Below are positions 11,120 through 24,278 of a DNA stretch of 64,000 bases, piece by piece. The translations under genes were made by a program, and so were the position numbers. The DNA lies in assembly GCA_034770075.1 (NCBI GenBank), contig CM068380.1, forward strand, positions 80,175,393 through 80,239,392, read 5' to 3'. The notes under the pieces were generated by a model that saw only the letters and a list, made by a program, of their open reading frames with translations, was not told the DNA's origin and searched no databases. The DNA is from Aralia elata (lineage: Eukaryota; Streptophyta; Magnoliopsida; Apiales; Araliaceae). Positions within the stretch are counted from its first letter, which is position 1, and every line of letters begins with the position of its first letter.

Positions 11120-14100
11120 TCAAACTTGCAACTGCTGTTGCCTTTTAGGACGAGGCATGATAGCAAGGAGAATCTTCTTTCTTGGTCCCTGCAAATAGAG
11201 AAGCCTTCATAAGAATGCAGCCATAATTCTCAACAGACACCAAAACAAATTACAGCAAAAAAGACATATACAATAAACCACAAATAGAAATCAGCAGGCA
11301 AACTGAATATCTTCTTGAGGGCACGGGAGGTGAGGGCTACCTCACGTTCTTGCATGAGGTATCCCTTCATAATAACAATGTTTTGGGAAATTATAAAAAT
11401 ACCCTTTTGTACATAATATGGGAGGGAGTATTCAATTATGTAAAATGACGTCATTTTGAGGGCTACCTCACCTCCCTTTTTGCCTATCTTCTTTTTATTT
11501 TTTTAGCAAGCAAATAATTTCATTTGAGGCGGAAAAAAGGGGTGAACCCACGTTCATGCGCACCACACAAACCATAGGGGATATGCACACCTGTCCCAAA
11601 TAAGCTACAAAAGACCTTCCAAAAAAATACCTATATTACGTCCCTAAAGCAAACTCTCTGAAAATCCAAAAAAAAATTTGAAAAATGGATCCCAAATAAA
11701 CCTCATGCAGCTAAGTTATAGAATGTTCGGGAGTAAGAACTGAAATCGTGACAGCGGCCTCGCCCTTCCCGAATAAAGGTCTTTAGATGATCCACATTGA
11801 ATTGGGTACTTACACATTAACAATGGCTAACCCCAACAATATTTGTTAATGTGTAATCACCCAATTCAAAGTGGATTTATCTACAGACCTTTACGTAAAC
11901 TAAATACATACCAAGGCCAAAAGGCGGCACCTAAAAGAATAATCGTCAAACAAGAAAATACAGAAATACAGTGGTAGGTAAAAGAAAGAGCAAAGGTAGG
12001 AAATCTTGATCCAAGTAGAAATAGAAGAAACCCGTGCACACGATTGGGGGGGGGGGGGGGGAGGGGTTGCAAGCTGCCTTCTGTTTATCTACAGGTGAGT
12101 TAATGCGCTTACAAAAAAAAACATATATATATAAATGCAAGTGAACTACAAAAGAAATCAAATAGGTCCTATGAAAGTCTAAGCGATGTACACAATTGTG
12201 CATAATGGGTTGCGACTCAAGATCCATAAGTTTGTTCAAACAAAGCACAATTATGTGTTGGACCAAAGCAACATTTAATATGGGACTATGGACTTTTCCC
12301 TCAGTCTGCTAATTAGAAGAGTTTTATTACATGCTAATTGATGGACCAGTCAAAGCAAAAGATAGTCAGTTACAACACAAAAACCCATTCGCTAGACTGG
12401 TTGCTAGAAAACCTAGGTGAGGTAACAAGTTGTCAAATAACTAGATCTGTGACGGTAATTCAAGAAAGTTCCTTCTCATAAATTCTGGCCCCATTTGTAT
12501 GCAGTGTTACTCGGACTCTTCATTTTGCCCTAAAGTACCCGTGTCCGAAACCCGACACTTGGACAAGATACTTCACTTTAGTGTAAAAAAAATTGGCAAA
12601 ATTGAGAAGTACCCGTGTCGGATACCGTGTCCAACCAGATACTCCATCTGAGTCCGAGTAACATAGTTTGTATGGACCCTCTCATTGCGTCATATCCCTT
12701 TTTAACATCTTGCAAGATTTTACAACATATATTGTTTCTTATATAATAGTTGCAGATCAGAAACTTATTTTAGCTCATCAATTCAACACAGCAACTTTTC
12801 TAAATAAAAGTAAGATACACCTTGAATACAATAGAATTGATTACAATGAGATACAAAGATGTATATAACATAAAACTGAAATTGAAAGTAATTAAATATT
12901 AAATTGAGAGGGAAGACAACACCATTGGTAACCCCAATGCTTTCAGGTCTTGGTCCTGCATTTGCTTCAGTACGGTCATATCAACCTACAGAAGATCACT
13001 TGGTTATCTTGCATGTTTCATTGTTCTAAACATCAAGCCCCCAAAAGAATTCAAAACTCTTAGAAACAGTTTCACATTGTATAGATCATCACTCTATTAC
13101 TAGGGAGATAAGAAATTAATAGTATGGAATAGAAGGAATAGATGGATACTGCATTCCCTTAATTCAATACAGCCACATGAAGAACGACCTTATCTATTGA
13201 AGTAAGATCTGCTATGGATACTTATATTTTGAATTGTTTGACAAAAAAAGGTTTCACACGTTAAAGAAATCTACCATGACTTCACATCTAGAATGTTAAA
13301 TTAAACTGCTAAGCCATGTGCGTATGTGCATGTAGGATAAGATGAAGATGGTTTGCCCATGCGCAAGCCTTGTAAGTTCATGAAGGGGACTGATATGATC
13401 AACAATATACCAAACTACATCACTAATAAAATCCCAAAAGACATGACACGTGGGGCTTAATTGAGGCTCTTTCCCTAGACAGTGGGCAAAATGTGATTTA
13501 TGCAACCACCCCCAAATATTTGGCACATGGTCTTTACTGTTAAATTCAGTTAGTTACTTAAAATAGCCTTTGATGGAAAGTCTATGCCACAATGCAAGTT
13601 ATTCCAATAAACAGCAAGTGAAGTGATATAAATATCTGGAATCATTTGAAATGATAATAAGTCTAAAACTTTTAGGGCGTATTAATGGGAGAAACAAAGC
13701 AAGAATGTTATTAATGGGAGAAACAAAACAACTTAATACGGCTCTGTTATATATGTTGATAAATCACAACTTAATACCTCTGTTACATATGCTAAAAACT
13801 ATTTTAAGAGCTTGTACCTCTATCACAATGGACTTATGTTCAACCTTACAGTTTATATAGCGGTTTAGATCCTTTACGAGATATAAGAATTATCATTCTA
13901 ACTTGTAAGATATATTATGTATTCTTTCATGCACCAAGATGCAGAACTTTTGGGAACTTTGAGCAAGATTTTTCAAAACAAGAAACAGGTTCAGATCCTG
14001 ACATGGACGAAAGACAACCCCAATTGGCCAATTCTGAAGAAAGTCTGATAGAAATGCAAGTTACTTACCTCCTCAGCGAGAAAATTTATGGCATACTTCC

Positions 14101-16860
14101 CCAAACCAAGTGAGTTCAACAAACTACTGACTGTGAGACTTTGCTCTCCCTACAAACATCCCAGTGAAAATATCTAATGTCAGTGCATTATGATCCAAAA
14201 CTATATGCCTTAGAACATATGCTGGTACTTTTTGAAACGAAGGAAAAGAATAAATAAACAAAAAAAGGGAGAGAGAGAGAGAGAGAGAGATTTCGTAGAC
14301 ATAGTTGGTCTGAAATACCCTAATTAAACACAATTAATTGAAAGAGTTCGTGAATAATCAGAACTTCAATATTCTGAAGCAAGGATGAAACATTTACTAG
14401 ACTACTAACATAAGATGCTAATTTCTTTTGTTCAAACACAGAAGTAAACCTACCTGCATTGATGCAGCAGAGAAATTAAAATTTAACATTATTAGGCTCA
14501 AATAATGAGATAAACCTTCGCGTCAGTAAATAGGTTGCAACATGGTATCAGTTTAAGAGTAGAAAAGAGAAAGACAGAAAAAAACTCAATAAGTCAAACT
14601 AGAAATCAATTTGCTCTCTTCATTTCTCCCTTCAAAAAACTAATATGAGTCCCTTGCCAGTTGAAAAAGTGCACTGCCTACCAGATTGGTAATAAATTTT
14701 ATCATAGTGCAATATAAGGCTGGAACAACAAGTTTCTGGTACATGGCCAAAAGGCAAGAGCTTGATCTAAGTTGAAAGTTTAAAGCTTCATCTTTCCAAT
14801 AAATAAATTACTGGATATACACAAAGGAAAACACACTTGTCTGTTTAAATAATTCATCAAATTTTAGAAGCAAAATAATCTTATACTATGTAAGAATTCG
14901 TGAAATATAACAAATGCAGTAAATTCATCTATGCCTGCTGCAATTACATATTTCCTTTCCCCACCACAAGGCCTCATATGTGCCCAGTTAAGTGACGTTA
15001 TCTTATGTATCACCCCCTTGAATAGGAATTCTGCTATGCTCATTCCTCAATGTGTAAGGTTTAAATTATCCTTCCATTTGATTAATTAGTCAGCCTGCAC
15101 AAACTTGTTGTGTTTGTCTAGTCTGATCTGGTCTCTATATATGTTTTCTAATTAAGGTGATGCATAGAAGACTTGATACATCTCCAATGCACCATGTACT
15201 AGATGTTGAACTTCTACAAGAAATAAGCCATTGTTAAGCTAGTGCAAGAAAAGTTTGCTCACAAGAATAAAATAGTTTTGACACAATACATAATCCCTTT
15301 AGCACACACCCCCACTTACTGATAGAAGCCCTGTTGGTGGCTTGTCAGCATCAATGGTAACTCCCCTCGACATAGGCGTTGAGCCAATTGGCATAGAAGG
15401 GCCCAGAACATCACTATTAGATAGTCTTCTGATTCTTTGTGGCATTGTTGATGGCATAGAAGTTTGTTCTGTGCCTTTTGGATCCCGAATAGTACTTGAC
15501 GTATTTTGTTGTATCTCCATCTTGGTATGCTCTTGAACATCATGCTTTACTTGCCTAGAAGTTCTTTTGTGCACAAGTTTCAGTCGAAGGTCATTTTGGC
15601 CAACTCGTACACCTTAACAGAACCAAGTTAGAACATTCAAATCAGTTGATAGCTACAAAACACGAACTGAGAAAGAAAGTTGTAAAGTTCCAAAAGTAAA
15701 TTCATTACCCTTTACAGTAGTAGATCCTGAACTCCTTGGATAGTCCGTCCTTTGCAGCCTAAAAAATGCCCTCCAATTCATCAATATCAACCCAAGGAAA
15801 AATAGCATGGCAGCTGAACCCTTAAAGACTATAAGGCTCAAATGTTTACCTTCTAACTACAAGACATGTTCCCTAATGCACTAATGATTTGCTTACAAAC
15901 TCTAGATTGGTCAACATATTCAATGGTGTAACATTGACAGAAGAATTTAATTCACAAATTGTCAAAATGCTCGCCGTCTATTATGCCAAAAAGGCAAAGT
16001 GATATAAATTTTTACCATCCATTTGTTTCTCAAAAAGAGAAAATAATGGGACACAAATTGGTAAACGAATGATTAAGATCAGAGACCATTATTAAATACT
16101 TTGCTCCTTCTCTCATGCATTCCAAGCACAAAAATTGAGCCTAAACTAAAATCGAAATTACAAAGGCGGGAGAAGCAAATAACACACCGCTTGCTACTGG
16201 ACGACATAGATGTATCAGCATCCTTTTCAAATCTATCACTCAGAGATCTTTTTCTTCTGGATATTGCCTGAGAATCAGCACGAGAGGCCGACCACGAATT
16301 CTTTACCACCTTCTATATATTATGAAGCAGAAAGTAAAATTAACTTCAGTACTAGAAGTAATCTGAGTTCAATACAAGGGCTATGTTTGTTTGTAGGACT
16401 GGGGCGTGGTACTACCATATTGGATACCAACTCTTAGTGGGTTATTAAACTATTCCTAAATTGTATAAGCTATTTCTGGATTGTACTCTAAAGTAAAAGT
16501 TTGGTATCAAACACAGGACAAGGGCTCTGAGGGATCATTCAAGGATTACAATCCAATCCCCACCATAGTCCCTGCAAATAAACACAGTCTTGAGTGTAAT
16601 GGGCAACAAATCTATCTACCACTGTTAGCTTGTTGCTTTGTGTGTGTATATATGTTAGTCATTTGTTTTTCAAAACGTCACTTTCATTTTTATGAATGTC
16701 CAGAAGATTCAGAACTCTATCGACTATCTAAATTCCAGTTAAAGCTTGGAAAAGCAAAATAGGAAGAACCACAATACGAGAGTTTAAGCAAGTAACCGAA
16801 ATGGAGAATACGTACTTGACCAGAGCGGCCTAGGGTGATGGTGACCTGAGGCTTGGACAT
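11120..16860 (-). CDS. Plant SAM (sterile alpha motif) domain protein, seven exons
   Basis: Exons in transcript order: 16816-16860, 16188-16309, 15709-15758, 15320-15612, 14069-14149, 12923-12985 and 11120-11188. All phases agree and give 240 residues. The N-terminus MSKPQVTITLGRSGQ is followed by a basic, Ser-rich segment (SRRKRSLSDRF) and a long polar, probably disordered middle. The SAM domain is at about residues 171-233 (SLLNSLGLGKYAINFLAEE, VDMTVLKQMQDQDLKALG, LPM/GPRKKILLA). A basic tail PRPKRQQQLQV ends the protein. SAM domains mediate protein-protein or RNA contacts; the partner is unknown. The last exons are tiny (81, 63 and 69 nt) and separated by introns of about 1.1-1.7 kb that hold repeats. 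Exon 2 could start three bases earlier (tandem acceptor). The gene model is strong; the function is not assignable beyond the domain. Confidence 0.9.
11775..11892. repeat. Imperfect hairpin inside intron 6 of the SAM gene
   Basis: Arms of about 45 nt read AAAGGTCTTTAGATGATCC ... TTACACATTAAC on the left and GTTAATGTGTAATCA ... ATCTACAGACCTTT on the right, around a loop of about 25 nt. It is short for a MITE. On the sense strand of the host gene it would fold within the pre-mRNA. Confidence 0.7.
12046..12066. repeat. Poly-G run in intron 6 of the SAM gene
   Basis: Sixteen consecutive G (12046-12061), then A and four more G. On the transcribed sense strand of the minus gene this is a C run. 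The length is likely polymorphic. Confidence 0.9.
12506..12662. mobile_element. MITE with GTTACTCGGACTC terminal inverted repeats
   Basis: It starts GTTACTCGGACTC and ends GAGTCCGAGTAAC, perfectly inverted. The interior carries ACCCGTGTCCGAAACCCGAC and an inverted partner ACCCGTGTCGGATACCG. It lies in intron 6 of the SAM-domain gene. No coding capacity. Confidence 0.75.
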
Positions 16861-16920
16861 TCCTCTCGCAATCCAAAACGGGAGGTAGTATTTCAGCAGC
16901 TGCCAGACAATCTTTTATAG

Positions 16921-16959
<39 letters not shown>

Positions 16960-17160
16960 AAATTTATGCGTTCGCAGAGTCCCTAACAACGCGTTCCCAT
17001 TTCAGAAAATATCTGAAACCCTAATTTTTCATTACCAAGAAATTTCAGAATTTAGCAGCAGAAGGGAGAGGCTAGGAGAGAAGGTGCGTGGGTGGGAGGG
17101 CGGGAGGTGGGATCAATTTCGTAGAAACGAAGGTTTATATTATAGAATTAGGTTGTGATC
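16861..17160 (-). promoter_or_regulatory. 5' UTR and promoter of the SAM gene with (TATC)n
   Basis: Nine perfect TATC units lie at 16921-16956, about 60-95 nt upstream of the start codon, probably in the 5' UTR. The segment beyond it (16990-17110) is purine/pyrimidine-skewed, including GGGAGGGCGGGAGG near 17094-17107, and is likely the transcription start region. Confidence 0.45.
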
Positions 17161-19163
17161 GATAAAAATGATAATTAAGATCTGAATGATTATGATGTCT
17201 TAATAAATTAGATCATCTGAATGATTATGAGGTATGAATTTAAAAAACTGTTTGATTACTAAAAAGTAAGTTTGTCTCTTAATGACACTATTTTACCATT
17301 TTAAAGGGTAAAATTTTATTTAATAATTTTAAATATTCAATTTAATAAAAATGAGTGAATAATATTGTTGAATATATTTATATAAAAAAAATTTATCAAA
17401 AAAATTTCATTAAGAGGTACCTCTTAATTATTAAGATTTCATTTTCTGTCTTACCGATTAAGAGGCATTCAGATGTAACAAAAAGAAAAACAAACAGCAT
17501 CATGCCTCTTAGCGAATAAGAGGCAGTCCATTAAGAGGCAATCAGATGTAAACAAACAGCACCTTAGTCAATTAGAAAAAATTACGATTATATTTATATT
17601 TATAATAATCCGTTTTGGCCCCGCGCCCTGCTTATATATTTACAATTATTTATTTATTTATAATTATAGTAACACAAATTTATAATTTTACTCATTTTTG
17701 TGGCACATATTATTATGATATTATACATGTGCAATTAAGAAAATAAATTAAATATTTAAATAAGAGTCGTAAAATATGAATAAAAAAATCTAGTAAAAAA
17801 ATTAAGAAAAAAAAATAGAAAAAAAATGTTACGTAGGTTCAAAATAAGCGGGGTTATTTTTTCTACTATCTCTAAATAATATAAATAGTATAGGCAATAT
17901 AGATAGATAATTATATACGTTTAATTATAGAAAAATTGAGATCCCGTTCAAATTTTTGAATCCAACGTAAATGTTTGGAACTTTTTAAAACTCGAGTATA
18001 AACTAGGCCCTTCCCTACCCATTGCCATTCCTATAAAAGAGGATTTTTCATCGATTTTATTGTAGCAAAAATCATAAAATTTCCTGTAAAGTATAATCAT
18101 ATAACAAATAATGGTAAAATGAGAATATTTTACTCAAAAAACCTTAATCTTCCATCCTAGGTTTCAAAAGGTGATGGGTTCAAATTCACTCCCAAGTTGA
18201 ATGTGAAGTTTAATTTTAATGATACAAAAAATAACATATTTTACCATTTATTAATATTAATATCACTATCTAAAAGATCAAATTAATCGAGAATATTGAT
18301 CATATTTTATCATTTATTTTTAGTCCATTTAGATTTGTAATCTATTTTAAGTGAATTAATCTATTTTTTTCCCCTACCCTTGTACCATTTTTTTCTATCG
18401 TATGCACAAGTTCAGTTTTCGCAGGTTCTTTGTTCTCTCTCTCTCTCTCATAGTACAGGGTCCCTCTCATATTCTGTGATATATATTGAACATAATTTTT
18501 ATTTGAATGTGTATGCTTAATTAGGGTGTCAATATATAAGAAGTCAGCATGTTAAAGTAGAGATCTTATTGTTTGGTTCAGAAGTTCACGTAGGGATTTG
18601 TACAGTTCACCAATTAAAGGTAAAATCTTACTAAGTTACTATCTCCTTGAATTTCTGTATATTACTTGGTAATAATTTCTTTCTTACAAACGAGACTCCA
18701 CATCAAAATTTAGCAAGAAATATGGATATCAGTCCCTATGATTATGAGCAGCATGTTTGGCCATAGAGTAAAAATACTTTTAAATTAAATTGTAAAAAAA
18801 AATTATCGTTTTAAAAGCTTCTTCATGAAGATTGCTTTTAAAATAAGTCAATTAAGGTTCTCAAAAAATATATAAGTCAATTAAGGATAGAGCTTCTACT
18901 GTCCTGTTCTGTTGAAAAGGGATACAGTCATACAGAGGAGGAATCCGAACAATAGCTAATGACCACAAAGTTGAGGAACCTTGATTTGACTTGGCATAAC
19001 AAAACGGCTTAAGACTTGAGTAGAGACAAAATTAATAGAATGAAGAGTAATGAACGAGGAAGTATGAAACATTACTGGAATAGATTCAGCATTAATTAGG
19101 ATACAAATATACATATAAGTAATGATTCTTCAAACTAGTGAACAACATATATACACTAGCACA
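17161..19163. other. Intergenic, AT-rich, with MITE-like inverted segments
   Basis: The interval 17180-17570 contains repeated motifs on both strands (ATCTGAATGATTATGA on the left; AAGAGGCATTCAGATGT and AAGAGGCAATCAGATGT on the right), which suggests a degenerate MITE pair. A (TC)n tract lies at about 18434-18449. No gene was recognised. Confidence 0.5.
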
Positions 19164-22100
19164 CTACATGCTCGCTGTTGATTCTTTAATTTCTTCCAAA
19201 GAAATGGTCTGCATATAAAGAATTCAGGTAAAATGTTATTTTTAGGGAGCAGTATAAATTCAAGTAAACGTAAGAGAAATACAAACATGGAAATAAGGTT
19301 AAAGGTCGAGTCTCTCTCTATCTTAATCTCGACTCTAAACACAACAAAGAAAAAGAAACCAAAAAAAAAACACGTGAATACAAGTCGGGCATAAACTTGA
19401 CCGTGTCAAGTTGAGCACTGAGAACACCTATTTTTATAATCTCTGTTTTGTAAGCACGGTTATTTGATGGTAAAACCAAAGGGGTGGGTGATATGACAGT
19501 CGGGTATACATGTTCCTATTCCTAGCCAAACCAAATTAAGAGAACAAATGAAAAGAATACAGTACAGTAGTTACCTGTTCCTGACCAGCAAAATCATTAT
19601 CAGTGGTTAGAAAAAGCATGCAATGGCACTCCTTCCTGCCAAAACAAACTTACATTTAGAACATAACACATTAGCTAAAAGAATAAAATACCGATTAATA
19701 AACCCGGAGAAAACCAATGATCCGAAGAAACTCAAAAGTTTTACATGCAGAAGATTCAAATTACTGGACAAGTGATTCTCAAACTGCATTCCGTGCCACA
19801 AAATTTTATCTTCCACATCTCAAAGAATAAAATCTTTGACAAACCAAAATTATAGCCTTGGTTCAAAATTAAGATGTTTCCCATCTTGGAAGTGCTAAAT
19901 AAGCGTGCTCCTTCTGGTCAATGTTACTTATAAGCAAGATGGGTAAATAACTAGGATATTCACTTTCTAGCCACATAAGATGAAAACTTCAACATGCCTA
20001 CCATGCAAGGATAATGGTCTGAAGCTGATGTTTCAATGTAATTTCATTCATATAGAAGATGAATTTACCTCTCCCTCATGGGAACACAAGGACAATTCCA
20101 AAAACCTTGCGTTGCCTCTGCAGCTTTGTCATCGTAGTGCCTGAAACCATATTGGACCAGGAATACTATAACAAGACTGACACTGAGTCACGTCTGATTT
20201 TTGCACAGAAATATACAACCAAGGCAGAATATTCTTCACGAGAAAATGGTTGAAGGCATAAAAATTACCTACAAGGGCAAAGTGGTGCACCCAATGAATC
20301 TTTGTGGTCTGCCAATCCCTGTTTTCATATCAAAAGAGCTTCCTTCACATTAGTCATGAATTCCTCATATAATTATCTGGTATATAGCAAAGTTCATGAG
20401 CAGAACTAGAAAAGAGAGTTGTGAATTTTTTGCTAATAAAGAAGGAGAATTATGATTTACAACATCTATTATAAACCTTCGGTCCCAAAATAAATGTCCT
20501 AGTTGAGTTTTATGGTTAAACTGACCATTTTTTGAATTAATACTTAAGCATATGTATTTAATTTAAAATTTTAAAATTACAGACATTGGTGTTAGTAGCA
20601 AATTCTATGCAGTCTCTTATGGTCATATTACCTCAAATATTATAAATAGTAGTACTAAAACATTCAGTATAAATGAGTAATTGTTTCAACAACGAAATTT
20701 ACATCTCCCTACCAACTTCAGTATTGATCAAACTTCTGCAAGTATGATATTCATCATTAACATAATAGTTCTGTAGCAGTTAATACTCATTTCAAACCAA
20801 TTAATCCCATTACGTAGGAATCAATTACAGGCCATGCAGAAGTGTAAATAAGAGATAACAGAAAGACGATGCTAAAAGAGCAACATCATGGCATTCAGAG
20901 CCGATAAGAAATCAACATATATTGTCTATCAATTTATTGGATCATAATGAAATTAGGCATATGTGAAGGGCTTATTTGTCAACTCTTTCAACTTTAAGAT
21001 TATTAATCATCAATCTGAACTTCCAAAAACAATCCCAAAAATTGATGCCCTTATCATTTCCAAGTTGTATAAATCCAGATCAATTATGTGATTATGTCCA
21101 CTTGGGTTACATATTTAGGCAGTTTGATCATGCAAACATAATAAAGTAATAACAATAGTTAGATTTAGTCAGCTTCCCACAAAATTAGCTAGAAAAGTTG
21201 ATTAGATATTAAAGTATAAAGGACACCAATCGACCGCTTTTACTTATATAAGTTTTATCAAATCATTGACTTAGCTAAACCACTTCCAATCAGTAGCACA
21301 TATTTATTCCCATAAAATCACTATATTCATTGTCATTTAGCTTTTCTTCTAAGCATAGGTCATTAAATGCCCTCCCTGCCCTCAGTATCCTGTCCTCCTT
21401 GTCCGTATGTTTCTAAGACTAATGTCTTTTGCTTAAATATCACTTCCATCCAACTGGGGCAATTGTCAACTTACTAGTGAAGCATGAAAAAGGTAAAGAT
21501 CTCTTTCTCTTCTCATTCACACACAATACAGCTGTTTATTTTCAACATTTTAATAACTGCAACTTGTACCCATAGGCCATATGTATTAGTCCTCCAAATA
21601 ATAGTAAAAGTCTAGCAGCTCAGCTTCAATTGTATTAACTTCCTACTTCCCGGAGTGGAATTTTGAGAAAATAATGCTTCATTGCTTCCTACATACTAAG
21701 GTTCTAGAACTTATGGATACCACAAGAAAACCTTTAAATCTAAACACTCTCCAGTAGCTAAGTAGTAATTCGGCATCAATAAATCTTTTTGTTAAGTACC
21801 TTGGTTGCAAGAACTTCAGATCACGAGACTAGGTGATGAGACTTGGAAGTCATTCACAAAATTGACTTAACACGTACGTTATGTAATGCAAAAGGAGAAT
21901 TCAAATACCTTGATAACTACAGAAGTGACACTCTTGTCGACACAAAAATATGTTCCCGACCTACGAGCATACTGCTCTGAAAACTTCCTCATTATTTCAA
22001 CCGATTTGTCTGTGGGTTCAGCTGAAAAACAAACAGATAATTCTCACGTCAGTAAAACAGTTGCATACATTATTGCCGTGGCAATCCCAAATATATATTA

Positions 22101-22364
22101 GGATTAACAACTTTAGGCCTTTACAAACAACATTAACTACTGGAATGACTGCAAAATTTGAGCTTCATAACTAGCAGAAAGTAAATTTCTATGAACTTGA
22201 TTCTTATCTGACAAAAAGAGCATATACAAGTGAGGGCAATAAATTCGACCTTTTGCTTGAATGACAAGGCGGTGATGAAATTTTCGGGGATATGTTGTTG
22301 CGAAAGAGGAAACGCCAAAGCCATTAACACTGTAGGAGAAGGTCGATGCCTGTATAGCTCTCAT
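19164..22364 (-). CDS. FTRC: Ferredoxin-thioredoxin reductase catalytic chain, chloroplast
   Basis: Six exons in transcript order: 22250-22364, 21909-22021, 20269-20318, 20069-20140, 19575-19635 and 19164-19208, giving 151 residues. Residues 1 to about 38 are Ser/Thr/basic-rich, as in a chloroplast transit peptide. The mature part carries all seven expected cysteines: C65 and the pairs CPC (90/92), CPC (109/111) and CHC (120/122). Matching the spacing of the Synechocystis enzyme, C90, C109, C111 and C120 would hold the 4Fe-4S cluster, and C92-C122 would be the redox disulfide. The enzyme passes electrons from ferredoxin to thioredoxins f and m in the stroma and so light-activates Calvin-cycle enzymes; it pairs with a variable chain encoded elsewhere. 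No broken residue was seen, so the gene looks functional. Confidence 0.96.
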
Positions 22365-22895
22365 CGTCTTCTTATTGATTTCAGTATTCAGTCACTGCTG
22401 CTGAAATTCTCTCTCCTCAACTGTTATGGATTGATTTGCTATTTATTCAAATTCTTTCGATTGGAGTAGAAAATTGTAGCCTACATCTTCAAACACCGGA
22501 CCACCACTCGTTGACAGAATTACAGACCCAGTCGGTCCACCATATCTTCAACAAAACGATTGGGCTTAGTTTTGGGCTTTGATGTGGTTCGGGTTTCAGA
22601 CGCCCCCAACACCCAACCAGCCCAATAAATTTTTTCTTATGAACCTATCTTTAAAGGAATATAAAGTGACCAAAGATACAAAGTTGGCCTTTATTACTAC
22701 TATGGCCTACTTAAAACTTTATATAGTCCGGATATTCATATTTTGTGGATTTTATATGAATAGGAAATAAAGAAATGTAGCAGCGGTTAATTTCAAAGAT
22801 TATAGTCTTATTATTTAAATTCTAGTATTATTAGTTTGATATTGTTTATCGTTTAAAAAAAACACATATATTGACCATTAAGCTAAGGTCTTATT
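22365..22895 (-). promoter_or_regulatory. Upstream region of FTRC
   Basis: This 531-bp interval lies between the FTRC start codon and a hAT-like element. It must contain the 5' UTR and proximal promoter, but no specific box could be assigned with confidence. The 79- and 63-codon plus-strand frames here are not convincing genes. Confidence 0.4.
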
Positions 22896-23314
22896 CAGGG
22901 ACGAAACTATGTTAAGACTGGAGGGGGCCACGCCCCCTCAAGGTTTGAAAATTTTGTAAGTCTGACCCCAAAGTTTTAAGAAATTATTTTTGCCCCTCCC
23001 CCAAAGAAAAATGCAGTGTTTCAAATGAATTTTGTAAGTCTCACCCTAAGGTTTTAAGAAATTATTTTTGTCCCTCCCAAGAAAAATGCAAGGCTTCAGA
23101 GGAAAATAAATTTCTTTACTACCAAACTAACGACCCCAACACATTCTTTGTAACAGGATATAAGTTTACACATCGGTTTCACCCTGATCTTAACTAGTCA
23201 ATATTATACACTTATAGATAGATTATAGGTCTGCCATTCTTGCCTATAACCTGCCCCAGAAAATTTATAAATTGAAAATGACTCATATCCTCTCAATATA
23301 TGTATATCTCTCTA

Positions 23315-23361
<47 letters not shown>

Positions 23362-23489
23362 GTAATCCGAAAGTACAAAAGTATTAAAAAAAATTGGTTC
23401 AGGGGACACTGCTCCCGAACCCCCACCAAATTATTTATAACTTAGTAAAAAATTGATCCCTTCAAGATCAAATCCTGGTTTCGTCCCTG
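22896..23489. mobile_element. Non-autonomous hAT-like element, copy A
   Basis: It starts CAGGGACGAAAC and ends GTTTCGTCCCTG, a perfect 12-bp terminal inverted repeat. TCTTAT is repeated on both sides, consistent with an imperfect 8-bp target duplication. It contains (TA)n and (GT)n near 23320-23362 and the motif GGGGGCCACGCCCCCTCAAG. A related, longer copy lies at 53565-54284. No transposase. Confidence 0.7.
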
Positions 23490-24005
23490 ATCTTATCGAC
23501 TATGAGATAAGTTTTTTGATGTTGATTCTGAAGATCTATTGTGCTAATATTGATATCTGCGAACATTGGGTTATATAAAAAAACAAAAAAGAAGTCCAAT
23601 ATGCTATTGCAAACAACAATAATTTAGAAAGGACGACATACACTACTTGTCAAAAAATTAGTTATAATTTGCTAATTGTATTATAATCCCTCGATATTAC
23701 ACAAATAACATAGAATGATAACTGGATTAGTAGGACTGAAGCAACCATTGTGCAAGTAGTAAGATCATAACAATATATGAATATCTAAATGTAATGTATA
23801 TTTCCTAATTTGTTATTTTTATAAGAGTTTTTCTCTCATATAATAAAAGTTTATTGTTAATTTTTTTTATATATACTTATAGAAGGTTACCAAAAAAATA
23901 AATAAATTATACTCCTAAATAAGAAAAGTGAAATTTGACTTTTTGTTGACCATCAATCAAAATTGGACTATTAGCTAGTTAGTTCTAATAACACCATCAA
24001 AAGTG

Positions 24006-24054
<49 letters not shown>
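23490..24054. other. Intergenic, ending in a (GT)n(TA)n microsatellite
   Basis: AT-rich, with no gene. The composite microsatellite (GT)n(TA)n at about 24005-24054 is the landing site of the next two LTR elements, whose far (TA)n flanks are 25304-25324 and 30603-30652. Confidence 0.6.
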
Positions 24055-24058
<4 letters not shown>

Positions 24059-24278
24059 AGAATATGTTAAGTGGGAAAACATGTTTCTATGTTTTTCCTC
24101 CCCATGTTATCCTCTCCATGTTTTCCTATATTGTGTGATATCCTATTTCCTATATAAACTAATGTAATGCTATGTAAATACAACAAGAATTAGAGTAATA
24201 TTAGATAATGGAATTATTCCTATTCCTTATACTTATTTGTTCTATTACATGAACACTCTTAGACTCTCACTTTCTACA
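24055..24278 (+). repeat. TRIM 5' LTR
   Basis: TG...CA ends. It contains TATATAAAC (about 24151), a possible TATA region. By eye it differs from the 3' LTR at several sites, mainly a short difference in the AAAACATG(TTTCTATG/GACATG) region and scattered substitutions. Confidence 0.9.
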
